Assembly (NCBI RefSeq): GCF_001427635.1
Contig: NZ_LMHA01000003.1
Coordinates: 186,001-250,000, forward strand
DNA: 64,000 nucleotides
Source: Pseudoxanthomonas sp. Root65
GTDB lineage: Bacteria > Pseudomonadota > Gammaproteobacteria > Xanthomonadales > Xanthomonadaceae
Direction: 5' to 3'
Position numbers and translations under genes: made by a program. Each line of letters starts with the position of its first letter. The stretch's first letter is position 1. Below are positions 45,062 through 53,223 of this stretch, piece after piece. The notes beneath the pieces were generated by a model. It worked only from the letters and a program-made list of their open reading frames with translations. It had not been told where the DNA came from and searched no databases.

Positions 45062-45467
45062 GTGGCGGCCGTCGCGTCTGCTGCAGGCGTTACTGATCCT
45101 GCTGGGAGCGCTGGCGGCGGTCTCGGTGCTGGCGAGCGAAATGCCGCGCCCGTTCGCGTGGCCCGTCGCCATCGCCGCACTCGCGTTTGGCGTGTGGCGC
45201 GCACGCAGGGAAGGGCGGAAGCCCCGTCTGGCGTTCTGGTTTCCCGGCGACGACCGCATGCCCACCGTCGATGGCGAACCGATGCGCGAGGCGTCCCTGC
45301 AATGGCGGGGCCCGTTGGCGTTCCTGCGCTGGCGTCAGCGCCCTGGCGGCCCTTGGCGCCACGCGGCGTGGTGGCCCGACACGCTGCCGGCCCTGCAGCG
45401 GCGTGAACTCCGGCTTGCTGCGGGCGAGGGGGATGCTGGGCGGCATCGGAGGGATCGGGCACCATAG
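45012..45467 (+). CDS. YgfX-like membrane protein
   Basis: 151 residues if ATG 45012, which overlaps the last 50 bases of sdhE, is used. [13 protein letters not shown] and two hydrophobic segments ([15 protein letters not shown] and [13 protein letters not shown]) precede a soluble Trp-rich part with [11 protein letters not shown] and [10 protein letters not shown]. This is the layout of YgfX, the membrane protein encoded with sdhE(ygfY) in E. coli and described there as a toxin partner. Sequence similarity is weak, so position is a large part of the call. Confidence 0.6.
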   Translation: MRNSPRWWNGSVNCRLEWRPSRLLQALLILLGALAAVSVLASEMPRPFAWPVAIAALAFGVWRARREGRKPRLAFWFPGDDRMPTVDGEPMREASLQWRGPLAFLRWRQRPGGPWRHAAWWPDTLPALQRRELRLAAGEGDAGRHRRDRAP

Positions 45468-45471
45468 GCGG

Positions 45472-46719
45472 ATGTTCAAACCCATCCCTGTCGCCATCGG
45501 CCTGCGCTATCTCCGCGCCAAGCGCCGCAACGGTTTCATTTCCTTCATCTCGCTCGCCTCCGTGCTCGGCATCGCGCTGGGCGTGATGATCCTGATCACC
45601 ACCCTGTCGGTGATGAGCGGCTTCCAGCGCGAGATCCGTGACCGCCTGCTGCAGGCCACCGCGCATGCCACCGTCATGGGCGCAGGCGAGGCGATGCAGG
45701 ATTGGCCCCAGGCCACCAGGACCGCCATGGCCGACCCCCGGGTGTCGGGGGCCGCACCCTTCATCCACGTGCAGGCCATGCTGACGGGCAACGCCGACCC
45801 TCAGGGCGCGCTGGTCACCGGCATCCTGCCGGGCGAGGAGCCCAAGGTCTCGGTGATCGGCGACAAGATGAAATCCGGCACGCTGGATTCGCTGCAACCG
45901 GGCGGGTTCCACATTCTGCTCGGGCAGGAACTGGCGGCCTGGCTGCGGGTCGGCGTCGGCGACAGCGTCGTGGTGACCGCCGGCGATTTCCAGGGTACGC
46001 CGATGGGCGCGATGCCCAAGATCAAGCGCTTCACCGTCAGCGGCATCTTCTCGGTCGGCCACAACGACGTGGACCGGAATCTCGCACTGGTCCACATGGG
46101 CGACCTGCAGCGCGTGCTGCGGATGGGCGACGGCGTCACCGGCGTGCGCCTGAAACTGCACGACATGTACCAGTCCTGGGACGTCGCGCGCGACCTGGCG
46201 CTGCGGTTGCAGGGCCCGTACCGCATCAGCGACTGGACCAGCGAGAACGCCAACCTCTACCACTCGCTGAAGATGGAAAAGACGGTGATGGGCATCCTGC
46301 TGTCCTTCATCATCCTGATGGGTGCGTTCTCGCTGGTGAACTCGCAGGTGATGCTGGTGACCGACAAGCAGGCCGACATCGCCATTCTGCGCACGCTGGG
46401 CCTGACGCCGCGCGGGGTGATGCAGGTGTTCATGGTGCAGGGCGTGCTGATCGGCGTGATGGGCACGGTGCTGGGCGTGGTCGGCGGCATCCTGCTGACC
46501 ATCAACCTAGAATACATCCTGGCCGCCATCGAGGCGGTGTTCAAGGTGACGCTGCTCCCGCCCGACGTGTACTACATCACCGGCCTGCCGTACGAACTGA
46601 GCGGCAGCGAAGTCGTGACGATCGCGGCCGTGGCCCTGACGATGAGTTTCCTGGCCACGCTGTATCCGGCGTGGCGCGCCGCCCGCACCCAGCCCGCGGA
46701 GGCGCTGCGCTATGAATGA
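45472..46719 (+). CDS. lolC: Lipoprotein-releasing ABC permease (LolC/LolE/LolF family)
   Basis: 415 residues from ATG 45472: an N-terminal helix in the [18 protein letters not shown] motif, a large periplasmic domain, and three C-terminal helices with [24 protein letters not shown] and [14 protein letters not shown]. Only one permease gene accompanies lolD here, so it may act as a LolF-type homodimer rather than LolCE. It moves mature lipoproteins to LolA for delivery to the outer membrane. Confidence 0.92.
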   Translation: MFKPIPVAIGLRYLRAKRRNGFISFISLASVLGIALGVMILITTLSVMSGFQREIRDRLLQATAHATVMGAGEAMQDWPQATRTAMADPRVSGAAPFIHVQAMLTGNADPQGALVTGILPGEEPKVSVIGDKMKSGTLDSLQPGGFHILLGQELAAWLRVGVGDSVVVTAGDFQGTPMGAMPKIKRFTVSGIFSVGHNDVDRNLALVHMGDLQRVLRMGDGVTGVRLKLHDMYQSWDVARDLALRLQGPYRISDWTSENANLYHSLKMEKTVMGILLSFIILMGAFSLVNSQVMLVTDKQADIAILRTLGLTPRGVMQVFMVQGVLIGVMGTVLGVVGGILLTINLEYILAAIEAVFKVTLLPPDVYYITGLPYELSGSEVVTIAAVALTMSFLATLYPAWRAARTQPAEALRYE

Positions 46720-47419
46720 GGTCATCCGTTCCGCCGTGGTCCATGCCGAAGCGCTGGGCAAGACCTACGCCGAAGGCTCGCTGCGTACGCCGGTGTTCGA
46801 TGGCCTGGAACTCAACGTGCAGCCCGGCGAGACCGTCGCCATCGTCGGTGCCTCCGGCGCGGGCAAGAGTACGCTGCTGCACCTGCTCGGTGGCCTGGAC
46901 ACGCCGACGGCCGGCGAGGTGTATGTCGCCGGCAAGAAAATGTCGTCGCTCTCCGATGCCGCGCGCGGCCAACTGCGCAACCAGGCCCTCGGTTTCGTCT
47001 ACCAGTTCCACCACCTGCTGCCGGAGTTCACCGCGCTGGAGAACGTCATGATGCCGGTGATGCTCGGTGGTGCCGGGGTGGAAGCCGCGTCGGGCAAGGC
47101 AAGGCTGTTGCTGGAATCGGTCGGTCTCGGCCACCGTCTGGCGCACAAGCCGGGCGAGCTGTCAGGTGGCGAGCGCCAGCGTGCGGCGGTGGCACGCGCG
47201 CTGGTCAACCAGCCGGCCTGCGTGCTGGGCGACGAGCCGACCGGCAACCTGGATGAAAAGACGGCGGCGACGGTGTTCGAGCTGATGCTCGACCTCAACC
47301 GGGCGCACAAGACGAGCCTGGTGCTGGTGACCCACGACCGTCGCCTGGCGCGCCGGCTGGACCGCGTGCTGGAGCTGCACGAAGGCAAGCTGCGCGAACT
47401 GGCCCACGACGCCGTCTGA
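46712..47419 (+). CDS. lolD: LolD, lipoprotein-releasing ABC ATPase
   Basis: 235 residues. Walker [11 protein letters not shown], the Q-loop in [16 protein letters not shown] (a LolD feature), signature [15 protein letters not shown], Walker [12 protein letters not shown], and THDRRLA are all present. It overlaps the permease gene by eight bases. It is the last gene before the region that leads to the integron. Confidence 0.96.
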   Translation: MNEVIRSAVVHAEALGKTYAEGSLRTPVFDGLELNVQPGETVAIVGASGAGKSTLLHLLGGLDTPTAGEVYVAGKKMSSLSDAARGQLRNQALGFVYQFHHLLPEFTALENVMMPVMLGGAGVEAASGKARLLLESVGLGHRLAHKPGELSGGERQRAAVARALVNQPACVLGDEPTGNLDEKTAATVFELMLDLNRAHKTSLVLVTHDRRLARRLDRVLELHEGKLRELAHDAV

Positions 47420-47446
47420 GCGTCGCCGGGCAGCCCGCCTCGGGCA

Positions 47447-47875
47447 TCAATTGATGCGGGAACGGCGCATACGGGCGCCGATCCAGGCGGCCAGCCACGC
47501 CATCGGCAGGTAGGCGAGCAGCAGGTCGATGGCCTTGAACCACGTGGGCGCCGGGATCATCAAGCTCGTGGCAATCCCGCCGCACAGGAACAGCACGCCG
47601 ATCACCCAGGCGAACAGCGTCTTGCGGCTGCCGGCGATCCCGTAGGCCAGCAGCGCCCCGACCAGCGTGCCCAATGCGTGGGCGAGGAAGGGCGCGATGA
47701 AGTGCTTCGGCTGCAGCAGGGGCATGGCCTGTTGCAGGCCTTCGGCAGTGGTCATGTCGACGCCAGGCGGCGGCGAAACCAGCGCGGGCCCGAGCATGAC
47801 GATCGCCATGTTCACCACGCTGCCCAAGACCAGGCCGATGGCGACGGCCGCGATGTTGCGCAGGATGTTGGGCAT
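47447..47875 (-). CDS. Small membrane protein of unknown function
   Basis: 142 residues from ATG 47875, supported by GGGAG seven bases upstream; ATG 47893 is an alternative. Four hydrophobic helices run throughout, with HFIAPFLAHALGTLVGALLA in the middle and an Arg-rich C-terminus (GARMRRSRI). I do not recognise a named family. GC is chromosomal. It is convergent with lolD and is the last chromosomal-type gene before the integron. Confidence 0.75.
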   Translation of the reverse strand: MPNILRNIAAVAIGLVLGSVVNMAIVMLGPALVSPPPGVDMTTAEGLQQAMPLLQPKHFIAPFLAHALGTLVGALLAYGIAGSRKTLFAWVIGVLFLCGGIATSLMIPAPTWFKAIDLLLAYLPMAWLAAWIGARMRRSRIN

Positions 47876-48027
47876 GGTGGCGCTCCCGGTCATGTGGCCC
47901 GCATCTTACGCTTGCGGATGGGCGGGAGAGGGGTGGCGGGTATCGTTTGGGCGGAAGGCGTTGCTGCTGACTGGCGTAGCGCAGGCACGAGCCCGATGCC
48001 ACGAAGCAGGGTGGCTTGAACGACGTG

Positions 48028-48504
48028 TCAGGCCTTGGCCACGACGGGCCGAAAATCATCCACCAACCGTTTCCTGCTGCTCCGCTCGTACTCGGCAGGC
48101 GAAAAGGGCATGGCCGAATCAGCGTAGTCGTCGATGAGTGCCAGGAGTTCTTCTTTCGAGATGTTGGCAGGAAAAGAAATGCTGCAGTTCGCCGTGATGT
48201 CTATCAGCCTTTCTTGAAGAATCTCCTTTCTTGCTATCCCAACTCCCGTTGAAGGATCAGCGACGCAGAGTCCGAAGGTGCCATTGAAGAAGTAGGGGAG
48301 ATAGCCCTGGATCTTTGCTTCTATGGCTTCCTTGGTACCGCAATGAGCTGCCAGGGAAGATCTGAGCTCTTCGACCAGTTCCGCCAGCACGGCTGCCCGC
48401 TCCGATCCTGCTGGAGCCTGATCGGCAATCCTGACCCACCGGATGCATTCAGGCCTGTAGTACTCGCCTGTCAACGAGTCCTCGATCGGTGTTTCTCCGA
48501 ACAC
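48028..48504 (-). CDS. DUF6058-like protein, probably 5'-truncated
   Basis: 158 residues from GTG 48504, but the frame is open upstream to about 48690 with family-like sequence (VSIERLDQLTVANAIPG) and no ATG. EYYRPECIRWVR, FFNGTFGLCVADP and PAEYERSSRKRLVDDF resemble remembered DUF6058 proteins, which are usually longer at the N-terminus. No ribosome-binding site is seen at the GTG. It overlaps the last cassette gene in another frame, as if the cassette junction cut off its start. GC is lower than the chromosome. Confidence 0.5.
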   Translation of the reverse strand: MFGETPIEDSLTGEYYRPECIRWVRIADQAPAGSERAAVLAELVEELRSSLAAHCGTKEAIEAKIQGYLPYFFNGTFGLCVADPSTGVGIARKEILQERLIDITANCSISFPANISKEELLALIDDYADSAMPFSPAEYERSSRKRLVDDFRPVVAKA

Positions 48505-48566
48505 GGCGGAAGAAATCGAAGCTCCGTCACAGGTGTAGGTGGCGCCTGGAATTGCGTTGGCTACGG

Positions 48567-49001
48567 TCAGTTGGTCAAGACGTTCAATCGAGACGCCGGC
48601 GACCGAGCTCCCGTCAGTGACTCTCCAGCGTTTAGGGCCTTGTTGACGGCATCCACAACGGAACTTTGTGCTGCCAGACCACTAAAGAGATGCTTTGGGC
48701 CATTGTGGTAGGTGAGCGAAGCAAACTCCAACGCGTCGCCGAAGACCAGCTCTTTGGAGAAAGGGATCTCCATCCATTCTCCGGAGCGATCTTTAGCCAC
48801 AAAGGTCTTGGGCAAAGTGATGTCTGCCATGTGGCCAATAAGAATCAAGCCGAACGCCTCAGGGAGCCAGTCAATGATGCGGCGAGCTAAGTCAGGGTCG
48901 CCAGCTAGATCGGCAACAGCGCTCTCGTACTTCTCGGTTGTGAGTCCAGAAACAGCGAGCTCACCGATCTTGGATAGAGTTTCGATGGAAACCTGTCGCA
49001 T
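48567..49001 (-). CDS. Cassette 22 (distal end): hypothetical protein
   Basis: 144 residues from ATG 49001, directly after attC 49003-49062. There is no signal peptide or membrane helix. WLPEAFGLILIGHMADITLP and EWMEIPFSKELVFGDALEFA are the most distinctive parts. I do not recognise the family. No attC follows, so it is the last cassette and has lost its own recombination site, or its attC was removed with the downstream junction. It can be mobilised only if that site exists elsewhere. Confidence 0.75.
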   Translation of the reverse strand: MRQVSIETLSKIGELAVSGLTTEKYESAVADLAGDPDLARRIIDWLPEAFGLILIGHMADITLPKTFVAKDRSGEWMEIPFSKELVFGDALEFASLTYHNGPKHLFSGLAAQSSVVDAVNKALNAGESLTGARSPASRLNVLTN

Positions 49002-49002
49002 G

Positions 49003-49062
49003 GCCTAACACCGGAATTAAGCCGACCCGCGAAGCGGGTTCGGCTTGAATTAATTGTTAGGC
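49003..49062 (-). repeat. attC site of cassette 21
   Basis: 60 bp between GCCTAAC and GTTAGGC boxes. The stem is AAGCCGACCCGC/GCGGGTTCGGCTT with one extrahelical A, and the spacer starts CACCG. It has GAATTAATTG where most sites have GAATGAATTG, a change shared only with the site at 50234. Confidence 0.95.
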
Positions 49063-49365
49063 CGCGCCACCACGATCCCGAGCACGTTTGACCAGGAAAT
49101 TCGTAGCAACTAGACCAATCACAAAAAAGAGCGCAAGGATAGCCAGCGCTGCGATCACGTAAGTAGTGTCTCCCATTGAGGCTCGGCGCTGTCGAAGTGG
49201 CCAGGACACGATAAAAATAGAAGCGAACCATAGCGCAGTACGAATGCCATAGGTTTGACGCTCTACTGATGGCGCTTGAGCACTGAAAAATCCGCGCCGC
49301 CACAGGCCATAGCCCCAAAGAGCTAATGCAACCGCAAGCATCCCCAAAACTGCATATGCACTCAT
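49057..49365 (-). CDS. Cassette 21: small membrane protein
   Basis: 102 residues with three hydrophobic helices (VLGMLAVALALWGYGLW, TALWFASIFIVSW, IAALAILALFFVIGLVATNF) and a basic end (KRARDRGGAA). The TAA stop is formed by the attC core. Unknown function. Confidence 0.78.
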   Translation of the reverse strand: MSAYAVLGMLAVALALWGYGLWRRGFFSAQAPSVERQTYGIRTALWFASIFIVSWPLRQRRASMGDTTYVIAALAILALFFVIGLVATNFLVKRARDRGGAA

Positions 49366-49370
49366 GAGCG

Positions 49371-49430
49371 GCCTAACACCTGAGTTAAGTCGCGCCGCGA
49401 AGCGGCGTCGACTTGAATGAATTGTTAGGT
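49371..49430 (-). repeat. attC site of cassette 20 (variant stem)
   Basis: 60 bp with boxes GCCTAAC and GTTAGGT. The stem differs from the majority: AAGTCGCGCCGC pairs with GCGGCGTCGACTT, with compensating changes on both arms and the same extrahelical A kept. Confidence 0.95.
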
Positions 49431-49819
49431 GGCACCTCGCGGAATAGATCGCCCAACGTGAGCTGATCGTGCCAAACCTCCGCTAATGCGATGCCATGTC
49501 TGTCGTGGAGATCCTGCTCGAGTGCTTCGAACTCAAGCGCATCTGGGAGCAATCGAGATGGATACCGCGCGCGGTATATCGCAAGCAACTCATCATCTGG
49601 ACTGAATTTGAGAGCGTGTCGTGATTTTATGGCGAAAGATGACGCGAATAGGTCCAAGAATTGGCGAATGGATTGCTTTGAGGAGTCTGGGAAGCGGCGT
49701 CGCCACTCACGACCTTGGCAATGGCGCTTACGATACACGCGCGGCATACCTGTATCGAATAACCCTGCTGCAACGAGCGCGACTGCGCCTAGAGCGAGTA
49801 GTAAGGTGTCAGTTTGCAT
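49385..49819 (-). CDS. Cassette 20: membrane-anchored protein with attC-encoded tail
   Basis: 144 residues from ATG 49819. An N-terminal helix (LLLALGAVALVAAGLF) anchors a soluble domain (residues 30-125) rich in charged residues and ending LTLGDLFREV. The frame then enters the attC and adds PPNNSFKSTPLRGAT before the TAA in the attC. No family recognised. Confidence 0.75.
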   Translation of the reverse strand: MQTDTLLLALGAVALVAAGLFDTGMPRVYRKRHCQGREWRRRFPDSSKQSIRQFLDLFASSFAIKSRHALKFSPDDELLAIYRARYPSRLLPDALEFEALEQDLHDRHGIALAEVWHDQLTLGDLFREVPPNNSFKSTPLRGAT

Positions 49820-49834
49820 GAACCCTCCAGTGCC

Positions 49835-49894
49835 GCCTAACACCTGAATTAAGCCGCGCCACGAAGTGGCGTCGGCTTGAATGAATTGTTAGAG
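49835..49894 (-). repeat. attC site of cassette 19 (variant stem and core)
   Basis: 60 bp. The stem is AAGCCGCGCCAC/GTGGCGTCGGCTT, the third stem type, also seen at 53913. The right-hand box is GTTAGAG instead of GTTAGGC, matching its left neighbour CTCTAAC at 50234, as expected if the core's last bases travel with the cassette junction. Confidence 0.92.
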
Positions 49895-50221
49895 CTCATA
49901 CTCGTATCCGCACAGACCATAGCCCTTATAAAAAAAGTGAAACAAATCTTGGGCCTGAGCTCTTGTGGCTAGCGTGACGTCCTCTAGGCTAAGAAGGACT
50001 TGGGCAGATAGCTCGCTCAAGTTGTATGTGACGTTGTTAACCCTTTGAATGCCCGAAAATTCGGGTACCACCAGTGGCATTACGCCATTGTCAGGAAAGA
50101 GGAATGAAATGTTCTCTCCAACACGAGGGACAAATGGTAGCTCCATCGTTCCCGCGACGTTGCCGTACGCCGTGCCGTCAGCTAAGAAGACAGAGAAATC
50201 GATGTGACAGGGAATGGGCAT
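49889..50221 (-). CDS. Cassette 19: hypothetical soluble protein
   Basis: 110 residues from ATG 50221 (MPIPCHIDFSVFLADG). It is predicted mostly beta in the first half and helical in the second (LATRAQAQDLFHFFYKGYG). There is no signal peptide. The stop is in the attC core. Family unknown. Confidence 0.75.
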   Translation of the reverse strand: MPIPCHIDFSVFLADGTAYGNVAGTMELPFVPRVGENISFLFPDNGVMPLVVPEFSGIQRVNNVTYNLSELSAQVLLSLEDVTLATRAQAQDLFHFFYKGYGLCGYEYEL

Positions 50222-50233
50222 GTTGGAAATGAG

Positions 50234-50293
50234 CTCTAACACCGGAATTAAGCCGACCCGCGAAGCGGGTTCGGCTTGAATTAATTGTTAGGT
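50234..50293 (-). repeat. attC site of cassette 18
   Basis: 60 bp, left box CTCTAAC and right box GTTAGGT. It has the majority stem, spacer CACCG, and GAATTAATTG as in the 49003 site. Confidence 0.93.
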
Positions 50294-50653
50294 GCCACCC
50301 ACATGACCGTTACGGCACCGTGCTTTTTTGGTGCCTGCCCGCGTAACTGCTAGGACGAGCGAACAAACTCCCACCACGCTAGAAAAGTACAGCCATCCCC
50401 CGGCAGCGTCCATGTAGCCCACGTCAAAGGCCCACCACATCAATGGAGCATGAGCGATCAGGAAAGTAAGGATGAATGCCAGGGCGCCCTTTGGGAAAAA
50501 GTAGGCAAGCCCCGCCAGGAGGATGGAGATCGCGGCTGCTGGAGCGCCAATGAAGAGTACAAAGAGAGGCGTTGGGTCCGATGCCAGAGCAATGCCCGGC
50601 ACGGCAGCGAGGCCGAAAGTGGCAAACAATCTTTGAAATGCAAGGGCGCTCAT
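50288..50653 (-). CDS. Cassette 18: membrane protein
   Basis: 121 residues from ATG 50653 with four hydrophobic helices (including LFVLFIGAPAAAISILLAGLA-type and GALAFILTFLIAHAPLMWW). The C-terminal tail is basic (GTKKARCRNGH). The stop is within the attC core. Unknown function. Confidence 0.76.
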   Translation of the reverse strand: MSALAFQRLFATFGLAAVPGIALASDPTPLFVLFIGAPAAAISILLAGLAYFFPKGALAFILTFLIAHAPLMWWAFDVGYMDAAGGWLYFSSVVGVCSLVLAVTRAGTKKARCRNGHVGGT

Positions 50654-50658
50654 GTGGC

Positions 50659-50718
50659 ACCTAACACCTGAATTAAGCCGACCCGCGAAGCGGGTTCGGC
50701 TTGAATGAATTGTTAGGT
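50659..50718 (-). repeat. attC site of cassette 17
   Basis: 60 bp, boxes ACCTAAC and GTTAGGT, majority stem, spacer CACCT, right spacer GAATGAATTG. Confidence 0.95.
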
Positions 50719-51119
50719 GGCGTACCGCGATATGCCAGCACTACGAAAGAAATGCCTGTCGCTGCGGAGATTAGTATCGGCACCCACATGAGTCCCTGAT
50801 ATAGCCCGCCGACAAGAAGTAGGAAAACACTGGGAAGCATTGCAATGAAAAGGGCGACAGCCGGCCCAGCAACGCGTATCCGCAGGCAGTACCACATGAG
50901 GGGAAGGGCATAAACCAGGAGTACCAATGCCGCGAACATGTATGCAATCAACGACGTAAACAACGAGTCCACGACAAGATTCGCCGCCTGCGACCAAGAC
51001 GATGAATGAAATGCCGCGAGAAGGATGGAGTACAGGAGGCTCCCCGCGAACACGCCAATCAGCGTGGAAATGAACAGGTTGCGGTACGGACGATTGGGTT
51101 GCCGGGTTACAAGACTCAC
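50673..51119 (-). CDS. Cassette 17: four-helix membrane protein with attC-encoded tail
   Basis: About 148 residues from GTG 51119; the frame continues into the upstream attC without ATG. There are four hydrophobic helices (FISTLIGVFAGSLLYSILLA, IAYMFAALVLLVYALPLMW, ALFIAMLPSVFLLLVGGLY, PILISAATGISFVVLAY). The last residues, PPNNSFKPNPLRGSA, are encoded by the attC. Unknown function. Confidence 0.72.
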   Translation of the reverse strand: MSLVTRQPNRPYRNLFISTLIGVFAGSLLYSILLAAFHSSSWSQAANLVVDSLFTSLIAYMFAALVLLVYALPLMWYCLRIRVAGPAVALFIAMLPSVFLLLVGGLYQGLMWVPILISAATGISFVVLAYRGTPPNNSFKPNPLRGSA

Positions 51120-51125
51120 ATAGCC

Positions 51126-51185
51126 CCCTAACACCTGAATTAAGCCGACCCGCGAAGCGGGTTCGGCTTGAATGAATTGTTAGGT
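51126..51185 (-). repeat. attC site of cassette 16
   Basis: 60 bp, boxes CCCTAAC and GTTAGGT, majority stem, spacer CACCT. Confidence 0.95.
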
Positions 51186-51550
51186 GCCGCCCGCCCTAGC
51201 AACCCGGCAACCGCACCACCTTTTGCAGCGGCCATTTCTCGTGGGGTCTCGCCAAACTCCGACCGGATGTCAGGGTTTGCACCCGCCTCCAGAAGCGCCT
51301 CGACGAGCCCGAGATTCTCCTGGCGAACGGCGATATGCAGAGGGGTCTCACCCATGTCGCTGATGACATTTGGTGCGGCACCTGCCGCGACCAGAAACTT
51401 CGCCCCCGCAGAGTCCCCTCGCCTGACCAAGACATGCAAGGCCGTATCTCCGTCGCAGTCTTGGCTGTCGAGGGAGACCTTGCGCTCCCCCAGCTCTGCA
51501 GGGAACAAGGCGTCTGAAGTGGACTGGAGGATTTCCTGCAGGGTTCGCAT
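51140..51550 (-). CDS. Cassette 16: ankyrin-repeat protein with attC-encoded tail
   Basis: 136 residues from ATG 51550. Three ankyrin units are visible: DGDTALHVLVRRGDSAGAKFL, MGETPLHIAVRQENLGLVEAL-like, and FGETPREMAAAKGG. They are typical protein-binding repeats. The frame reads into the attC and ends APNNSFKPNPLRGSA. It is probably a cytoplasmic interaction protein; the partner is unknown. Confidence 0.85.
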   Translation of the reverse strand: MRTLQEILQSTSDALFPAELGERKVSLDSQDCDGDTALHVLVRRGDSAGAKFLVAAGAAPNVISDMGETPLHIAVRQENLGLVEALLEAGANPDIRSEFGETPREMAAAKGGAVAGLLGRAAPNNSFKPNPLRGSA

Positions 51551-51563
51551 ATCCGCTTGCGGC

Positions 51564-51623
51564 ACCTAACACCTGAATTAAGCCGACCCGCGAAGCGGGT
51601 TCGGCTTGAATGAATTGTTAGGC
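51564..51623 (-). repeat. attC site of cassette 15
   Basis: 60 bp, boxes ACCTAAC and GTTAGGC, majority stem, spacer CACCT. Confidence 0.95.
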
Positions 51624-51632
51624 CGCGGCCGA

Positions 51633-51914
51633 CTATGCAGCATGTGCGGCCAGTACTATCAGCAGCACAGAAATGGCAACGACTGCCGCCAGCAGCAGCC
51701 ACTCTCGCAGGTTGAAGTCAGTGATCGGAAAGCTGGCTGGGTTGATGAGTGACCTAAAGATTGGCTTACCAACGCGGCGGTAATGAAGTGCAAACACGCC
51801 ATTACCCGCAAGAATTGTGAAGGCAAAGAAAAGCACGACCAACGCTGTTTGTGATGCGGGCATGAAACGCAGACTATCTAGAATCATTTGCCAGGGTTGT
51901 GAATTTGTATCCAT
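51633..51914 (-). CDS. Cassette 15: small membrane protein
   Basis: 93 residues from ATG 51914. Two hydrophobic helices (TALVVLFFAFTILAGNGVFAL and WLLLAAVVAISVLLIVLA) are joined by a basic loop (HYRRVGKPIFRS). The stop TAG precedes the attC by ten bases. Unknown function. Confidence 0.76.
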   Translation of the reverse strand: MDTNSQPWQMILDSLRFMPASQTALVVLFFAFTILAGNGVFALHYRRVGKPIFRSLINPASFPITDFNLREWLLLAAVVAISVLLIVLAAHAA

Positions 51915-51917
51915 GCG

Positions 51918-51977
51918 GTCTAACACCGGAATTAAGCCGACTCGCGAAGCGGGTTCGGCTTGAATGAATTGTTAGGC
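51918..51977 (-). repeat. attC site of cassette 14 (one stem mismatch)
   Basis: 60 bp, boxes GTCTAAC and GTTAGGC. The left arm reads CCGACTCGCG instead of CCGACCCGCG, an uncompensated C-to-T that leaves a G-T type wobble. Confidence 0.93.
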
Positions 51978-52301
51978 CGCGTCGCCATCTGCCGCGTCCT
52001 TGTGTGGATAGTAGACCAGAGCGGCCCCCGAACTCAGAGCTTCTTCATAGAAGCCAGCGAATCCCCGATAGAGGTCCGTGTTTAGGACGTCAATCTGGAG
52101 CTTGCCGCCGCGCATGTTTTCAATATTTGTAAAGCCGTATCGGCCACACTCGTCTAGCGCTGCCTCGAAGTCGTAGGCCTCAGATTGCTGCCTGAGGAAG
52201 AGCATGCATTTGTGAGTGGCACCAACGTCGGGGTGGCTCCAGGTGTACTTGGAATCACCGGAAAAGCGACCTTGGAACCCGTAGAGCATTACAACTGTCA
52301 T
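51972..52301 (-). CDS. Cassette 14: hypothetical soluble protein
   Basis: 109 residues from ATG 52301 (MTVVMLYGFQGRFSGDSKYTW begins it). ALDECGRYGFTNIENMRGGK and YRGFAGFYEEALSSGAAL are distinctive, and I recall similar cassette proteins in Xanthomonads without a known role. No helix or signal. Stop in the attC core. Confidence 0.78.
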   Translation of the reverse strand: MTVVMLYGFQGRFSGDSKYTWSHPDVGATHKCMLFLRQQSEAYDFEAALDECGRYGFTNIENMRGGKLQIDVLNTDLYRGFAGFYEEALSSGAALVYYPHKDAADGDAA

Positions 52302-52306
52302 CAGCG

Positions 52307-52366
52307 GCCTAACACCGGAATTAAGCCGACCCGCGAAGCGGGTTCGGCTTGAATGAATTGTTAGGG
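52307..52366 (-). repeat. attC site of cassette 13
   Basis: 60 bp, boxes GCCTAAC and GTTAGGG, majority stem, spacer CACCG. The terminal G instead of C or T matches the CCCTAAC box of the next site at 52746. Confidence 0.94.
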
Positions 52367-52740
52367 CCCGCCCATGCAAGCTTACGGACCGTGGCAGCGA
52401 TTGGAACTGAGAACCCGATGACGAATAGCGCCAGCGGCGGAAGGATGGCCGCGGCAATTGCGGCTGGCAAGGCTGCAGCTCCAAGTACGTTGAGCCATGT
52501 TGCCTTTCCGCGACGAGCCAGCGCAACAGATACGGGCACGCCGTAGAGCAAGACGACCGGCGCTCCTATAACTAGACTCCAAGTAAGCACTAGGTTGCCA
52601 GAAGCGGTCAGCCCAAACGCACTTACCGGCTGGAACCGCGAGTCAAAGAGGGAGACGCCATAGGCGAGAGCCAGTGCGCAGATCACCAAGGATGCGGTGG
52701 CGATAAGCGCAACTTGCATCAGATGGCGGATGAGTGTCAT
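52321..52740 (-). CDS. Cassette 13: membrane protein with attC-encoded tail
   Basis: 139 residues from ATG 52740. Helices are VALIATASLVICALALAYG, NLVLTWSLVIGAPVVLLYG, and a long Ala/Leu/Pro-rich segment (LGAAALPAAIAAAILPPLAL). The C-terminus GPNNSFKPNPLRGSA is encoded by the attC. Unknown function. Confidence 0.75.
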   Translation of the reverse strand: MTLIRHLMQVALIATASLVICALALAYGVSLFDSRFQPVSAFGLTASGNLVLTWSLVIGAPVVLLYGVPVSVALARRGKATWLNVLGAAALPAAIAAAILPPLALFVIGFSVPIAATVRKLAWAGPNNSFKPNPLRGSA

Positions 52741-52745
52741 GCGGG

Positions 52746-52805
52746 CCCTAACACCTGAGTTAAGCCGACCCGCGAAGCGGGTTCGGCTTGAATGAACTGT
52801 TAGCT
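52746..52805 (-). repeat. attC site of cassette 12
   Basis: 60 bp, boxes CCCTAAC and GTTAGCT, majority stem. The spacer is CACCTGAGTT and the right spacer GAATGAACTG. The AGCT end matches the AGCTAAC box at 53163. Confidence 0.93.
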
Positions 52806-52817
52806 GGCAGCCGTTGC

Positions 52818-53129
52818 TCACTGGCCATCTTGAGTCGAAGGCTCGCATTTGAACCAAATGCGACGCTCCATGGTGCAGAAGGCGGGGTGCTGGTCCTCCT
52901 CTCGGACAATGGAGTATGCGCCACCGCATTGAGCATGCATTTTTTTATAGGCGTCATCTCGGCGCGCATCTCGAACACTTTTTGCTCCTGCATTGCAGTA
53001 GCTAATCTCTCCAGTTACCCCGCGCTCATTGACTGGCGCATATGCGCTATTGGATGGCCCTCGAACATTGACGTTGCTCGCGCTACAGGAGGTAAGCAAG
53101 AGAGTAAGCAATGTGATTAGGTATTTCAT
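52818..53129 (-). CDS. Cassette 12: small lipoprotein
   Basis: 103 residues from ATG 53129. The signal MKYLITLLTLLLTSC has a lipobox-like LTSC. The mature domain has four more Cys (SYCNAG, AQCGG, FCTME, FKCEP), suggesting two disulfides in the periplasm. Overlapping frames are shadows. Unknown function. Confidence 0.76.
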   Translation of the reverse strand: MKYLITLLTLLLTSCSASNVNVRGPSNSAYAPVNERGVTGEISYCNAGAKSVRDARRDDAYKKMHAQCGGAYSIVREEDQHPAFCTMERRIWFKCEPSTQDGQ

Positions 53130-53162
53130 GAGTCCCCCAGACCCGTCGCTATTGCTGTTGCC

Positions 53163-53222
53163 AGCTAACACCTGAATTAAGCCGACCCGCGAAGCGGGTT
53201 CGGCTTGAATGAATTGTTAGGT
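53163..53222 (-). repeat. attC site of cassette 11
   Basis: 60 bp, boxes AGCTAAC and GTTAGGT, majority stem, spacer CACCT. Confidence 0.95.
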
Positions 53223-53223
53223 C

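Noticed and set aside
52760..52993. 77-residue frame ending in the attC tail
   Set aside because: It overlaps the cassette 12 lipoprotein gene, which has a proper signal peptide and Cys pattern.
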